A DNA stretch of 64,000 nucleotides from Bog-473 sp963750075 (GTDB lineage: Bacteria; Actinomycetota; Acidimicrobiia; Acidimicrobiales; RAAP-2). This document shows positions 53,968 through 62,657 of this stretch, in pieces. The number at the start of each line of letters is the position of its first letter. Positions within the stretch are counted from its first letter, which is position 1. The notes under the pieces were generated by a model that saw only the letters and a list, made by a program, of their open reading frames with translations, had not been told where the DNA came from and ran no database searches. The stretch covers positions 62,001 to 126,000 of the forward strand of contig CAVVPG010000005.1 in the NCBI GenBank assembly GCA_963750075.1, written 5' to 3'. The position numbers and the translations under genes were made by a program.

Positions 53968-54486
53968 GTGGGCTTCGTGACGGCGGATCGGGCGCAGGAT
54001 CCCGCGAACGACCTCGCGGCCTACTTCGACCGTGTCGACTACCCGTTGTACGTCGTCACGGTCCGATCGCCCGATGCGGAGATGAGTGGCTGCCTGGCCG
54101 GCTTCGTGACCCAGTGCAGCATCAAACCGCCCAACTTCCTCGTGTGCGTCTCCAAGGCCAACCGGACCATCGACGTCGCCGAGCGCTCGTCGGCCATGGG
54201 GCTCCACCTGCTGGGCTCGGACCAGGTCGACCTCGCCCGCCTCTTCGGCGAGGAGACCGGTGACCTGGTGGACAAGTTCACCTCGGTGGACTGGCGCCTC
54301 GGCGTGACCGGGGCGCCGCTGCTCGTCGAGACGGCAGTGATCGTGGAGGGCCATGTCCTCGGCCACTTCTCCGTGGGCGACCACGAGGCCTTCCTGATCC
54401 GGGGAGTCCGCGCGGTGGCGGGCGGCCACGACGGGATCCTCACCTACCGCGCCACGCCGCCCCTGCGGCCGGGCCACCCCGCGTGA
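53968..54486 (+). CDS. Flavin reductase-like (FMN-binding) protein
   Basis: A 172-residue split-barrel protein. The N-terminal AAYFDRVDYPLYVVTVRS and SGCLAGFVTQCSIKPPNFLV are the conserved strands that bind FMN, followed by VSKANRTIDVAERSSAMGLH and LGHFSVGDHEAFLIRGVRAV. Such proteins supply reduced flavin to monooxygenases or act alone. GTG at 53968 has GGAGG upstream; the open frame continues left but lacks family features. Confidence 0.85.
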   Translation: MGFVTADRAQDPANDLAAYFDRVDYPLYVVTVRSPDAEMSGCLAGFVTQCSIKPPNFLVCVSKANRTIDVAERSSAMGLHLLGSDQVDLARLFGEETGDLVDKFTSVDWRLGVTGAPLLVETAVIVEGHVLGHFSVGDHEAFLIRGVRAVAGGHDGILTYRATPPLRPGHPA

Positions 54487-54604
54487 TGCCATAAGGCGGT
54501 CAGGGGTGCGCCATCAGCTCGCGCAGGCGCTCGGCCCACGCCGGCTCGAAGAAGACGTCGGCCGTGCCCAGGCCACCTGGGTCGGGGCGGGGCGGGAACC
54601 GCCT

Positions 54605-55030
54605 TCAGCTGAGCTCCTCCCCCACCCACGCCGGCAGACGGGTCGGCCGCCCCGTGGTGTCGACGCAGCCGTGCACCGTGACGGCGGTCGCCCGCGTCTC
54701 GCCACCCACCGACAACAGGTAGGCGATCTGGAAGGTGGTGCGCGTCACCGCCCCCACGACCAGCGACACGTCGACCTCGTCGTCGAAGTGCAGGGGCTTG
54801 CGGTACCGCACGGCCACCTCGAGCACGGCCACGTCGACGCCGCCGCTGCGGACGACGTCGTAGGGATGGCCGATGGAGCGCAGGTACTCCACCCGGGCCT
54901 CTTCCAGGTAGGGCAGGTACGCGGCATGGTGGACGATCCCCATGGCGTCGGTCTCGGCGAAACGCGTGCGCAACCGGTGCACGAAGGCGTAGGCAGCCGG
55001 GTCCCGCGAGGGCTGCAGCGACTGGCGCAC
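54605..55030 (-). CDS. Hotdog-fold acyl-CoA thioesterase (4HBT/YbgC-like)
   Basis: A 141-residue single hotdog domain. RTRFAETDAMGIVHHAAYLP holds the catalytic Asp region and the family Asp-x-x-G-I-V-H-H signature; YLEEARVEYLRSIG is the central helix. It would hydrolyse short or aromatic acyl-CoA esters. GTG at 55030, 11 bp after the upstream thioesterase stop, so probably cotranscribed with it. After its TGA the same frame continues with a protein-like stretch to 54500. Confidence 0.83.
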   Translation of the reverse strand: MRQSLQPSRDPAAYAFVHRLRTRFAETDAMGIVHHAAYLPYLEEARVEYLRSIGHPYDVVRSGGVDVAVLEVAVRYRKPLHFDDEVDVSLVVGAVTRTTFQIAYLLSVGGETRATAVTVHGCVDTTGRPTRLPAWVGEELS

Positions 55031-55041
55031 GGGAGCGGCGC

Positions 55042-55836
55042 CTACTCCCCGGTCGGGACCACGTCGGCGCCCTCCGGTGGCGCCGGGGGCGTGCCCTCCC
55101 CGCCCGCGGGCCCTCGCGCCCGCGTGCGGAGGCCGGCGTCGAACGTACGGCGCCGGCTCGACGCCATCCGCTGCACCCGGTCCTGGTTGAAGATGGCGAA
55201 CTCACCGTCCGCCTCCACCGTCACGATGCCGTCCTGCACGATGCGACCCTTGCTGACGATGCGGCGGTCGGTCACACCGGTGACCCACCCCTCGAAGACG
55301 GCCTCCTCGTCGGTGAGCGTGGGACGCAGGAATTTGAAGGCGAGACTGACCGTCGGCCCCACCGCGCCCTCCAGCGCGTTCGCCGCGGTGAGGATGATGT
55401 CGAAGGTCGCCGCCAGCACGGCGCCATGGACGCAGCCCGGCGCGCCCTCGTAGGCGACGTCGAAGACGACCCGGCCGATCGCCTTGGGCGGGTCGAAATC
55501 CAGCACGACCGGCGCCGCCAGCGGGTTGAACGGCCCGACCACCACGTCATAGGGCATGGCGCCCCCGAGCGGCGGCGCATCGTCGCGCGGCGGACGGTCC
55601 ACGTCCGGCGCGATGAAACGGGGCAGCGGGACGGCGGGTGCGTGCGCCTCCAGCTCGTCCGCCACCGCGGCCAGCTGCGTCGTCAGCCGGGAAGTCTCGG
55701 CGGGGGGCGGCGCCGTGCTGACGGACAGGCGGATGAGGCGGCGCAGGACGTCGGCCAGCTCCCTCGCCTCCGGCTCCCGGCCCCGCAGGCCGGGATGGTT
55801 GCCGTACGAGTTCGGGGATGTGTCGGGCGCCGGCAC
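55042..55836 (-). CDS. PaaI-like hotdog-fold thioesterase
   Basis: A 264-residue protein. An N-terminal helical part (LADVLRRLIRLSVS) precedes a hotdog domain: FNPLAAPVVLDFD, then AYEGAPGCVHGAVLAATFDI (the conserved HG-G/A core) and LAFKFLRPTLTDEEAVFEGW. PaaI-type enzymes act on acyl-CoAs; the substrate is unknown. The C-terminal 40 residues are Gly/Pro/Arg-rich and disordered. Upstream in an apparent operon with the second thioesterase. Confidence 0.8.
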   Translation of the reverse strand: MPAPDTSPNSYGNHPGLRGREPEARELADVLRRLIRLSVSTAPPPAETSRLTTQLAAVADELEAHAPAVPLPRFIAPDVDRPPRDDAPPLGGAMPYDVVVGPFNPLAAPVVLDFDPPKAIGRVVFDVAYEGAPGCVHGAVLAATFDIILTAANALEGAVGPTVSLAFKFLRPTLTDEEAVFEGWVTGVTDRRIVSKGRIVQDGIVTVEADGEFAIFNQDRVQRMASSRRRTFDAGLRTRARGPAGGEGTPPAPPEGADVVPTGE

Positions 55837-55936
55837 GACGCGAACAGTACAGCCGGCCCTTTCGGGACCGACATTCTGCGCGCCCGGCCTCCAAGGAGCC
55901 CGACCGTTCTCCGACGGGCGCTCCTAACATGGGCGA

Positions 55937-56377
55937 GTGACCCCCGAGCACTCCGTGCAGTTCACGTCCGGAAGCCCCGAGACGGTCCTCGAGCCGCTAG
56001 CGCCGGAGCAGGCCGCCGCTCTCGACGCAGCCCGGTCCCTCCCGCCGGACCGGCGTCGGGAGGCGGTGGCGGCCGTCGCCGCACGCGACCCGCGCTGCCT
56101 GCAGGCCTGGGCCGACCTGGCCGAGATCGCCGAGCACCCGATCGACCGCTACGCCTTCGCGCGGGTCGGCTATCACCGCGGGCTCGACACCCTGCGCGCC
56201 GCCGGCTGGCGTGGCTCGGGCTACGTGCGCTGGCGCCACGAGTCGAACCGGGGTTTCCTCCGCTCGCTGCACGCGCTGAAGCTCGCCGCCGGCGCCATCG
56301 GGGAGACGGACGAGGAGCAGCGCTGCGACCTCTTCCTGCGCCAGCTCGACCCCGAGTGGGAGACCCGCGAGGGGTGA
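55937..56377 (+). CDS. DUF3151 family protein
   Basis: A 146-residue helical protein of unknown function. Typical blocks are CLQAWADLAEIAEHPIDRYA, FARVGYHRGLDTLRAAGW and GYVRWRHESNRGFLRSLHAL. The family is found mostly in Actinobacteria, which supports the assignment of the host. GTG at 55937. The next gene downstream begins only after a palindromic operator, so it is probably a single-gene unit. Confidence 0.87.
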   Translation: MTPEHSVQFTSGSPETVLEPLAPEQAAALDAARSLPPDRRREAVAAVAARDPRCLQAWADLAEIAEHPIDRYAFARVGYHRGLDTLRAAGWRGSGYVRWRHESNRGFLRSLHALKLAAGAIGETDEEQRCDLFLRQLDPEWETREG

Positions 56378-56410
56378 CGTCCCGCCCGGTGCCGGGCGTC
56401 GCCCGCACAT

Positions 56411-56427
56411 AGTTAGGCCCTCTAACT
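56411..56427. promoter_or_regulatory. Palindromic candidate MarR operator
   Basis: AGTTAG-GCCCT-CTAACT is a perfect 6-bp inverted repeat with 5-bp spacer ending 5 bp ahead of the MarR ATG (56433). Its position is right for autorepression of the MarR-ABC-ABC operon. Confidence 0.55.
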
Positions 56428-56432
56428 GTAAG

Positions 56433-57011
56433 ATGGTCGAAATGTCCGTGTCCTCACCCCCCTCGACGGCCGAGTCGCCCCGCCGCAAGGCGGGCGCCGG
56501 GGCCGCCGCCCGTCCCAAGACGGCAGCCGGGGGCGCCGTCCCCGTCCTCGGGACGTACGGCCGCGTCGCCGCCTGGCTCTCGAAGCGGGTCGAGGTCGCC
56601 CTGGCCGAGATCGACCTGACGCTGCCCCAGTACCGCGTGCTCGGGATCCTGGCCGAGGGCTCCGCCGCCGCCTCGGGCCTGGCCGACCGGCTGGCCGTGC
56701 GGCGCCCGTCCATCACGGCCCTGATCGACGGCCTGGTCGCCCGCAGCCTGGTCGACCGTCGGCAGGAGGACGCCGACCGCCGCCGGGTCGCGCTGCGCCT
56801 GACCGACGACGGCGTGCGCATACTCGCCGCGGCCGACCGCGCGGTCGACGACTACCTGGTGTCCATCGCAGGGCACCTGAGCGACAAGGACGAGGCCATG
56901 GCCCTGCGCTCCCTCGAGCTGTGGGCCCGCGCGCTGACCGAGTCCCGCCAGGGGCCGCGGCAGGCGGCCGCCCCGGAGACCGACGTCGCGCCGGGGGGTG
57001 GTGCCCGGTGA
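56433..57011 (+). CDS. MarR-family transcriptional regulator
   Basis: A 192-residue protein. After a Pro/Ala-rich 45-residue lead, the winged helix begins: LPQYRVLGILAEGSAAASGL, LAVRRPSITALIDGLVARSL (recognition helix) and the wing DRRQEDADRRRVALRLTDDG. It overlaps the downstream ABC gene by 4 bp (GTGA), so it is cotranscribed with the exporter it probably controls. A second in-frame ATG at 56442 is possible. Confidence 0.87.
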   Translation: MVEMSVSSPPSTAESPRRKAGAGAAARPKTAAGGAVPVLGTYGRVAAWLSKRVEVALAEIDLTLPQYRVLGILAEGSAAASGLADRLAVRRPSITALIDGLVARSLVDRRQEDADRRRVALRLTDDGVRILAAADRAVDDYLVSIAGHLSDKDEAMALRSLELWARALTESRQGPRQAAAPETDVAPGGGAR

Positions 57012-59032
57012 GCAAGACCGAGGACCGCCTCGACGGCGAGGCTGCGGAAACGCAGTCCACCGGCAACGGCCGCGTCGCCACCGAGGCGCCGGACACCGGC
57101 GAACGGACGCGCGGTCTCCCGCTCGGCGCCTACGTGCCCATGGGCGCCACGAGCCGCTATGCCGCTCCGAAGGCAGCCGTGGACCCCGACCGGACCAAGG
57201 GGTGGATCAAGCGCGCGACGCCCATCGTCATGGCGCACAAGCTGCAGTGGTTCAGCGCGCTCATCTTCTCGTTCCTCGGCCTGATCATCCAGGTGTGGAT
57301 CCCCAAGATCCTCCAGAACGGCATCACCAACGCGCTGATCCTCAAGACCCAGCCGCTGCACAACTACGTGGAGCTGATCGCCGTGCTGGCGCTGTTCACG
57401 GGGGCGTTCGGCTACATCTCGCGCACCAACCTCTTCAAGGTCGCCTACGCGATCGAATTCGATCTGCGCAACATCCTCTACGAGCACTTCACGCGGATGT
57501 CCTTCCCCTTCTACGACCGGGTGCAGTCGGGTCAGCTGATCTCGCGGGCCAACTCGGACATCCGCTCCGTGCAGATGTACCTCACCTTCGCGCCCATGAT
57601 CCTCGTGCAGTGCTCCATCGCGCTCGTCGCCTTCGCCTTCATGCTCTCCATCAGCGTGCCGCTGGCCTTCGTGGCCATGGCATCAATGCCGTTCATCTAC
57701 ATCGTCGGCGTGAAGATGAGGAAGTCGCTCTTCCCCGTGTCGTGGCTCATCCAGTCCAGGCTGGCCGAGGTGGCGACCGTCGTGGACGAGAACGTCAACG
57801 GCGTGCGCGTCGTGCGCAGCTTCGCCGCCGAGCAGCAGCAGCTGCGTCAACTGGCCAAGGCGGCCGACCGGGTCCAGTGGGGCTACATCAAGGACGCCGA
57901 CCTCCGCGCCCGTTTCGCCCCGCTGGTGCAGAACCTCTCCCAGGTCGGCCTTGTCCTCGTGCTGCTGGTCGGCGGGTGGATGGTCATCCACGAGCACCTA
58001 CCCGTCGCGTCCATCGTCTCGTTCAACCTCTACCTCGTGATGATGCAGGCCCCCTTCATGATGCTCGGGATGCTCATCATGATGGGCCAGCGAGCCTCGG
58101 CCTCGGCCGACCGGATTTACGAGATCATCGACGAGCGGCCCACGATCGTCGACCGGCCCGACGCCGTCGACCTCGTCGACTGCAAGGGTGACGTCGAGTT
58201 CGAGAACGTGAGCTTCGCCTACGCCGACGACAGCCTGCTCTCCAAGTCGGGCGGGGACAACGGTCCACGCGAGATCCTTCGCAACCTGAATCTGCACCTG
58301 CACCCGGGCGAGACCATCGCCCTGGTCGGGCGCACCGGGAGCGGCAAATCGACCGTCGCCCGTGTGCTGGCCCGCTTCTACGACGCCACCGGCGGCACCG
58401 TGCGGGTCGACGGGCACGACGTGCGCGACCTCACCCTCACCAGCCTGCGGGCCAACATCGGCGTCGTCCTCGACGAGCCCTTCCTGTTCTCCGTGTCGAT
58501 CCGGGACAACATTGCCTACGGGCGCCCGGACGCCTCCTTGGAGGAGGTCAAGGCGGCAGCCGAGGCGGCCGGTGCCACCGGCTTCATCAATCGGCTGGCA
58601 GACGGCTACGACACCGTGGTGGGCGAGCGGGGCTACACGCTCTCAGGCGGGCAACGCCAGCGCATCGCCATCGCCCGCGCCCTCCTCGTCAACCCGCCCA
58701 TCCTGATCCTCGACGACGCCACCAGCGCCATCGACGTCAAGGTGGAGCAGCGCATCCACTCCTCGCTGCGCGTCCTGATGGAGGGGCGTACCACGCTGAT
58801 CATCGCGCACCGGCTCTCGACCATCAGCCTGGCCGACCGGGTGGTGCTGCTCGACGGCGGGCGCATCGTCGCCGATGGCACGCACGCGGAGCTCCTGGCC
58901 TCGACGCCGCTGTACTCCGAGGTGCTGGCCCAGGCGGCCAGCGAGGAGGACCTCGCCGCGGAGGCCGCCGCCGGCATGGAGGACCTCGGGCTGGACGACG
59001 ACGTCCTCGAGCCGGAGGGGGGCGCGGTCTGA
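57008..59032 (+). CDS. ABC exporter half-transporter, degenerate-site subunit (heterodimer part 1)
   Basis: A 674-residue ABCB-type protein. Six membrane helices occupy about residues 75-350; the nucleotide-binding domain has Walker A GRTGSGKST, signature TLSGGQRQRIAIARAL, and Walker B LILDDATSAID, in which the catalytic Glu is Asp. The H-loop is IIAHRLST. A 55-residue charged N-terminal tail precedes the helices. With the following gene it should form a heterodimer whose two ATP sites differ. GTG at 57008 overlaps the marR stop. Substrate unknown, probably drugs or lipids. Confidence 0.88.
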   Translation: MSKTEDRLDGEAAETQSTGNGRVATEAPDTGERTRGLPLGAYVPMGATSRYAAPKAAVDPDRTKGWIKRATPIVMAHKLQWFSALIFSFLGLIIQVWIPKILQNGITNALILKTQPLHNYVELIAVLALFTGAFGYISRTNLFKVAYAIEFDLRNILYEHFTRMSFPFYDRVQSGQLISRANSDIRSVQMYLTFAPMILVQCSIALVAFAFMLSISVPLAFVAMASMPFIYIVGVKMRKSLFPVSWLIQSRLAEVATVVDENVNGVRVVRSFAAEQQQLRQLAKAADRVQWGYIKDADLRARFAPLVQNLSQVGLVLVLLVGGWMVIHEHLPVASIVSFNLYLVMMQAPFMMLGMLIMMGQRASASADRIYEIIDERPTIVDRPDAVDLVDCKGDVEFENVSFAYADDSLLSKSGGDNGPREILRNLNLHLHPGETIALVGRTGSGKSTVARVLARFYDATGGTVRVDGHDVRDLTLTSLRANIGVVLDEPFLFSVSIRDNIAYGRPDASLEEVKAAAEAAGATGFINRLADGYDTVVGERGYTLSGGQRQRIAIARALLVNPPILILDDATSAIDVKVEQRIHSSLRVLMEGRTTLIIAHRLSTISLADRVVLLDGGRIVADGTHAELLASTPLYSEVLAQAASEEDLAAEAAAGMEDLGLDDDVLEPEGGAV

Positions 59033-60963
59033 TGTTCGGCGGAGGAGGAGTCGGGCCGCCCATGGGCGGTGGAGGGGCGCCGGGCTCGGCCCAGGCGGGC
59101 CTGCCCTTCGGCGGGATCCCGCACGAGCTGCAGGCGGGCGTCGACCTGCTCCTCGAAGAGGAGCCCGAGCGCGGCGAACCCGACGTCGTCTTCACCCAGC
59201 TGCCCACGGCGCAGGAGTCGAAGAAGCTGACGCTCACCAGCCTGCTCATGGAGTACCCGGGCATGTGCGTGCTGGCCGGGTTCCTGGTCGGGATGATCGC
59301 CCTGTTCACCCAGCTCGGCCCGAGCCTGGTCTCCTACGCCATCAACCACGGCCTGACGCCGCCCCATTACGACTACGGGGTCGTGGTCGCCATGGCGGCG
59401 CTGTACCTGGTGTCGATCGTGGTGTCGGGCAGCGCGCAGTGGGGGCAGGCACGGGTGACCGGCCGGCTCGCCTCGTGGGTCATGAACGACCTGCGCATCA
59501 AGGTGTTCCGGCACCTGCAGCGGCTCTCGCTCGACTTCTTCACCGAGGAGAAGGCCGGCGTCGTCATGAGCCGCATGACGAGCGACATCGAGAACCTGCA
59601 GCAGCTGCTGCAGGACGGGCTGGCCCAGTTCGCCATTCAGGGCCTGACCATGGTCGTCATCACGGTCTTCCTCTTCGCCACCAACGCGAAGCTGGCCGCC
59701 ATCACCGTCTTCGCCGTCCTGCCCCCCCTCGTCATCATGTCGATCTGGTTCAAGCGAGCCTCCGAGCGCGGCTACGACAAGGTGCGCGACGGCATCGCTC
59801 TCGTGCTGGCCGACCTCTCCGAGAGCCTGCAGGGCGTGCGCATCGTGACGGCGCACAACCGGCAGCGCTACAACGTCGAGACCCACCGCGACATCGTCGG
59901 CGCCTACCGGGACGCCAACAACTACACGGGCCGCATCAACGGCGTCTACGGACCGGGGTCACAGGTCATCAGCGTCTTCGGCCAGCTGCTCATCCTGGGC
60001 ATCGGCGGCACCATGTACCTGCACCACCCCCAGGAGATCAACCTGGGCCAGCTGACCGCCTTCTTCCTCTACGTGAACCGGTTCTTCTCGCCCATCCAGC
60101 TGCTGGTGCAGCAGTACAACACCTTCCAGCAGGGCCGGGCGTCCGTGTTCAAGCTGCAGGGCTTGCTCGAGAACGAGCCATCGGTGCTCGAGGCGCGCGA
60201 CGCGGTGGAGCTGCCCCAGATCCGGGGCGAGATCCGCTTCGACCACGTCTCCTTCGGCTACGACCCCGCGGTGCCGGTGCTGCACGACGTCGACCTGACC
60301 ATTGAGCCCGGCGAGACGGTGGCGTTCGTGGGCGCCACCGGAGCGGGCAAGTCGACGATGGCCAAGCTGGTCACGCGCTTCTACGACCCGACCGCGGGCC
60401 GGGTGCTCATCGACGGGTTCGACCTCGCGCACGTGACGCTCTCCTCCCTGCGCAGCCAGCTGGGCGTCGTGCCCCAGGAGCCGTTCCTCTTCGCCGGCAC
60501 GATCAGGGACAACATCTCGTTCGCCCGGCCTGGCGCGCCCGACGACGAGGTGTGGAACGCCGTGCACCAGGTGGGGCTCGGCGAGCTCGTGCACCGCCTC
60601 CCCTACGGCCTCGACACCCCGGTCCACGAGCGCGGCCAGTCGCTCTCCTCGGGCGAGCGCCAGCTGATCGCCCTGGGACGGGCCTTCATGGCCGAGCCAC
60701 GGGTGCTGGTGCTCGACGAGGCGACGTCCAACCTGGACCTCAAGTCCGAGACCATGGTCGAGGCGGCGCTCGACGTCCTGCTCGAGGGGCGGACCGCTGT
60801 GCTGATCGCCCACCGGCTCTCGACGGCCATGCGGGCCGACCGCATCGTGGTGGTGGGCGACGGACGCCTGCTCGAGGTGGGATCGCACGACGAGCTCGTG
60901 GCGCTCGGCGGACACTACGCCGAGATGTACGAGACCTGGATCACGCAGTCCCACGCCGCCTGA
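59032..60963 (+). CDS. ABC exporter half-transporter, consensus-Walker subunit (heterodimer part 2)
   Basis: A 643-residue ABCB-type protein. Six helices (about residues 75-340) precede a nucleotide-binding domain with Walker A GATGAGKST, Walker B VLVLDEATSNLD (catalytic Glu present) and H-loop LIAHRLST, but a degenerate signature LSSGERQLIALGRAF. The pairing with the previous gene gives one complete ATP site (this Walker set plus the partner's LSGGQ) and one impaired site. It shares 1 bp with the upstream stop codon (TGATG). Confidence 0.88.
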   Translation: MFGGGGVGPPMGGGGAPGSAQAGLPFGGIPHELQAGVDLLLEEEPERGEPDVVFTQLPTAQESKKLTLTSLLMEYPGMCVLAGFLVGMIALFTQLGPSLVSYAINHGLTPPHYDYGVVVAMAALYLVSIVVSGSAQWGQARVTGRLASWVMNDLRIKVFRHLQRLSLDFFTEEKAGVVMSRMTSDIENLQQLLQDGLAQFAIQGLTMVVITVFLFATNAKLAAITVFAVLPPLVIMSIWFKRASERGYDKVRDGIALVLADLSESLQGVRIVTAHNRQRYNVETHRDIVGAYRDANNYTGRINGVYGPGSQVISVFGQLLILGIGGTMYLHHPQEINLGQLTAFFLYVNRFFSPIQLLVQQYNTFQQGRASVFKLQGLLENEPSVLEARDAVELPQIRGEIRFDHVSFGYDPAVPVLHDVDLTIEPGETVAFVGATGAGKSTMAKLVTRFYDPTAGRVLIDGFDLAHVTLSSLRSQLGVVPQEPFLFAGTIRDNISFARPGAPDDEVWNAVHQVGLGELVHRLPYGLDTPVHERGQSLSSGERQLIALGRAFMAEPRVLVLDEATSNLDLKSETMVEAALDVLLEGRTAVLIAHRLSTAMRADRIVVVGDGRLLEVGSHDELVALGGHYAEMYETWITQSHAA

Positions 60964-61011
60964 GGGCGGCGGGGGCGGCCGGGCCGGCTGGCAGAATCGA
61001 GCGGTGCCCCA

Positions 61012-61342
61012 TGACCGCGACGTCCACGAACAGCCGGATCGCCGCCATCCCCTTCGCCGCCTTCCGGTACTTCCCGGCAGGTGGGGGCGGCGTCACGGTG
61101 ACGGAGGGGGACCAGCTGATGGGCCCGCTGGGGCTGACGCTGGCGCCCAACGGTGACCTGCTCACCGTGAACGGCGGCAACGGCGACGGTGTCGAGATCA
61201 CGCGCACGGGTTCCAGTTCTCCGCTGTGCAGTTCGACCCCGCCGACAGCGGCGGCAACCTCTTCGGATTGACGGTCGCGCCGGGCGGGCACGGCGTGCCC
61301 TTCGTCGACGACGGGACCAACACGCTCCAGCTCCTGCACTGA
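61012..61342 (+). pseudogene. Truncated, frameshifted NHL-repeat protein remnant
   Basis: Frame one encodes NSRIAAIPFAAFR, then GPLGLTLAPNGDLLTVNGG, the repeat blade of NHL proteins. Near 61205 the sense moves to another frame: FQFSAVQFDPADSGGNLFGL, LTVAPGG and VDDGTNTLQLLH with a TGA at 61342. The N-terminal majority of such a secreted propeller protein is missing. A decayed C-terminal leftover. Confidence 0.65.
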
Positions 61343-61398
61343 GCACGGTCTCGGACACGGCGCCGGCGCCATCCGGCGCCGTGTCCCGACCGGCGGCG

Positions 61399-61785
61399 CT
61401 AGTAGACCTGGAAGGGCGGCGTGGCCGAACCCGTCCGCACGTACTCGTCGAGGGCGAACAGGATCCGCCCCCAGGTGAACGTGCAGGCCGCCAGCTCGCC
61501 GTCGGCCGACGCCCAGCCCCGGTGCTCGAAGCGGACGTTGGTCCGGCCGCCGTCGGCGGGCGTGAGCGTCCAGACGATCGACGTGGGCTGCCACTCGGGT
61601 GGCCCCCCGACGCACTTCCAGGTCAGCGAGCGTGGTCGGTCGACCGACGCGACCTCAAAGCGGAACTGCGTCTCGGCGTTGGGCCCGAAGGAGAAGACGG
61701 CAACCGTTCCCTCCTTCGGCTCGTACTCGGTCTGGTCGGTCCAGAAGGCCCGGTTCCCCTCCGCGCTGTTGATGGCGTCGAACAC
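61399..61785 (-). CDS. SRPBCC (AHSA1-like) domain protein, N-terminus unclear
   Basis: A 128-residue frame from GTG 61785, with the START/Bet v1-like blocks FDAINSAEGNRAFWTDQTEY, FRFEVASVDRPRSLTWKCVG and NVRFEHRGWASADGELAACT. The natural N-terminus (expected just upstream: MPDICQALTL then GAPPEAV) is split between two frames, so either the GTG start is used or a single-base deletion near 61800 has damaged the gene. Members bind hydrophobic ligands. Adjacent to the PaaX-type gene on the same strand. Confidence 0.65.
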   Translation of the reverse strand: MFDAINSAEGNRAFWTDQTEYEPKEGTVAVFSFGPNAETQFRFEVASVDRPRSLTWKCVGGPPEWQPTSIVWTLTPADGGRTNVRFEHRGWASADGELAACTFTWGRILFALDEYVRTGSATPPFQVY

Positions 61786-61857
61786 CGCCTCGGGCGGCGC
61801 GCCAAGGTCAGGGCCTGGCAGATGTCCGGCATGCCGTCACGTTAGCGACCGCCTCGC

Positions 61858-62631
61858 TCACGTGGCCCGGCTCCACTCCCGCAGCGTCGTGCGGTACCGC
61901 GCGTCCCACACGTCGTAGGTGGCGCGCAGCTCGGCGCCCGGCCAGCCACCGGGCAGGAGCTCGGCGGGCAGCAGCGGGTCCGCCTGCAGGTGCCGCAGCA
62001 CGGCGGCCGAGAGCTCGAACCCGGGTGCGAGCGCCTCGGGCCCGTCGGGTGCCAGCGCGCCGAGGCCCCCGAGCAGCCGGCGGGCCCGGTCCGACCAGCC
62101 CGCCAGGTCCCACAGCCGCGCCGCCAGCGCCCGGGAGTCACCCGGCCACGCGGTCATGAGCTCGACGTCAGCGTCCAGGGAGGCGGGGAGCCCTACGGCG
62201 ACGTTGGCCGGCCGCATCCAGACGCCCTCGCGCAGCTCGGCCAGGCGGGCGTAGGCCAGCGCACGCCTGCGGGCGCCACGCACCTCGGCCGTGCTGCCGC
62301 TCGTCGTCACGACGGCCAGCCACCAACCGCCGTCGTAGGGAGCGGTGACGCCCGAGCGGCTCGCCGACTGGCGCGACTGGCGCGCCGCCAGGTGCCCCGC
62401 CAGGCGGTAGGTGCCGGATCCGTCGGTGGTCGCCTCGCCGGCGGCGACCATCCGGCTCAGCGCGACCCGCGCCCGGTTGTCGCTGATCCCGAAGAGGCCG
62501 GTGAGTCGCACGAGCTGGGCCACGGGCAGCTCGGGGGGGTCCATGCCGAGCAGCCCGCTCGCCAACACCGAGCGGGCCGTGAGCGGGGGTGACGGGCCGG
62601 TGGTCACGGGGGTATTACTCACTTGCGTCAC
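61858..62631 (-). CDS. PaaX-like transcriptional regulator
   Basis: A 257-residue protein. The N-terminal winged helix reads LVRLTGLFGISDNRARVALS and RMVAAGEATTDGSGTYRLAG, then the PaaX central and C-terminal domain with WWLAVVTTSGSTAEVRGARR and REGVWMRPANVAVGLP. PaaX proteins repress aromatic or fatty-acid catabolic genes and respond to acyl-CoA ligands. GTG at 62631, alternative GTG at 62622. Divergent from the desaturase gene, from which it is separated by only 26 bp, so it probably controls it. Confidence 0.82.
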   Translation of the reverse strand: MTQVSNTPVTTGPSPPLTARSVLASGLLGMDPPELPVAQLVRLTGLFGISDNRARVALSRMVAAGEATTDGSGTYRLAGHLAARQSRQSASRSGVTAPYDGGWWLAVVTTSGSTAEVRGARRRALAYARLAELREGVWMRPANVAVGLPASLDADVELMTAWPGDSRALAARLWDLAGWSDRARRLLGGLGALAPDGPEALAPGFELSAAVLRHLQADPLLPAELLPGGWPGAELRATYDVWDARYRTTLREWSRAT

Positions 62632-62650
62632 TTGACGAATAATCGTAATA
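62613..62650. promoter_or_regulatory. Inverted repeat TATTAC...GTAATA in the PaaX-desaturase promoter
   Basis: TATTAC at 62613-62618 and GTAATA at 62645-62650 form an inverted repeat spanning the start of the PaaX-type gene and the -10 region of the desaturase promoter. A candidate operator for the PaaX-type regulator (inference). Confidence 0.35.
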
Positions 62651-62651
62651 T
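62623..62651 (+). promoter_or_regulatory. Candidate leaderless promoter of the desaturase gene
   Basis: TTGCGT (62623-62628), a 17-bp spacer, and TAATAT (62646-62651) match a sigma-70-type promoter. Counting +1 seven bases after the -10 end gives 62658, which is the A of the desaturase ATG, so the transcript would have no 5' leader. Confidence 0.55.
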
Positions 62652-62657
62652 GGACCC

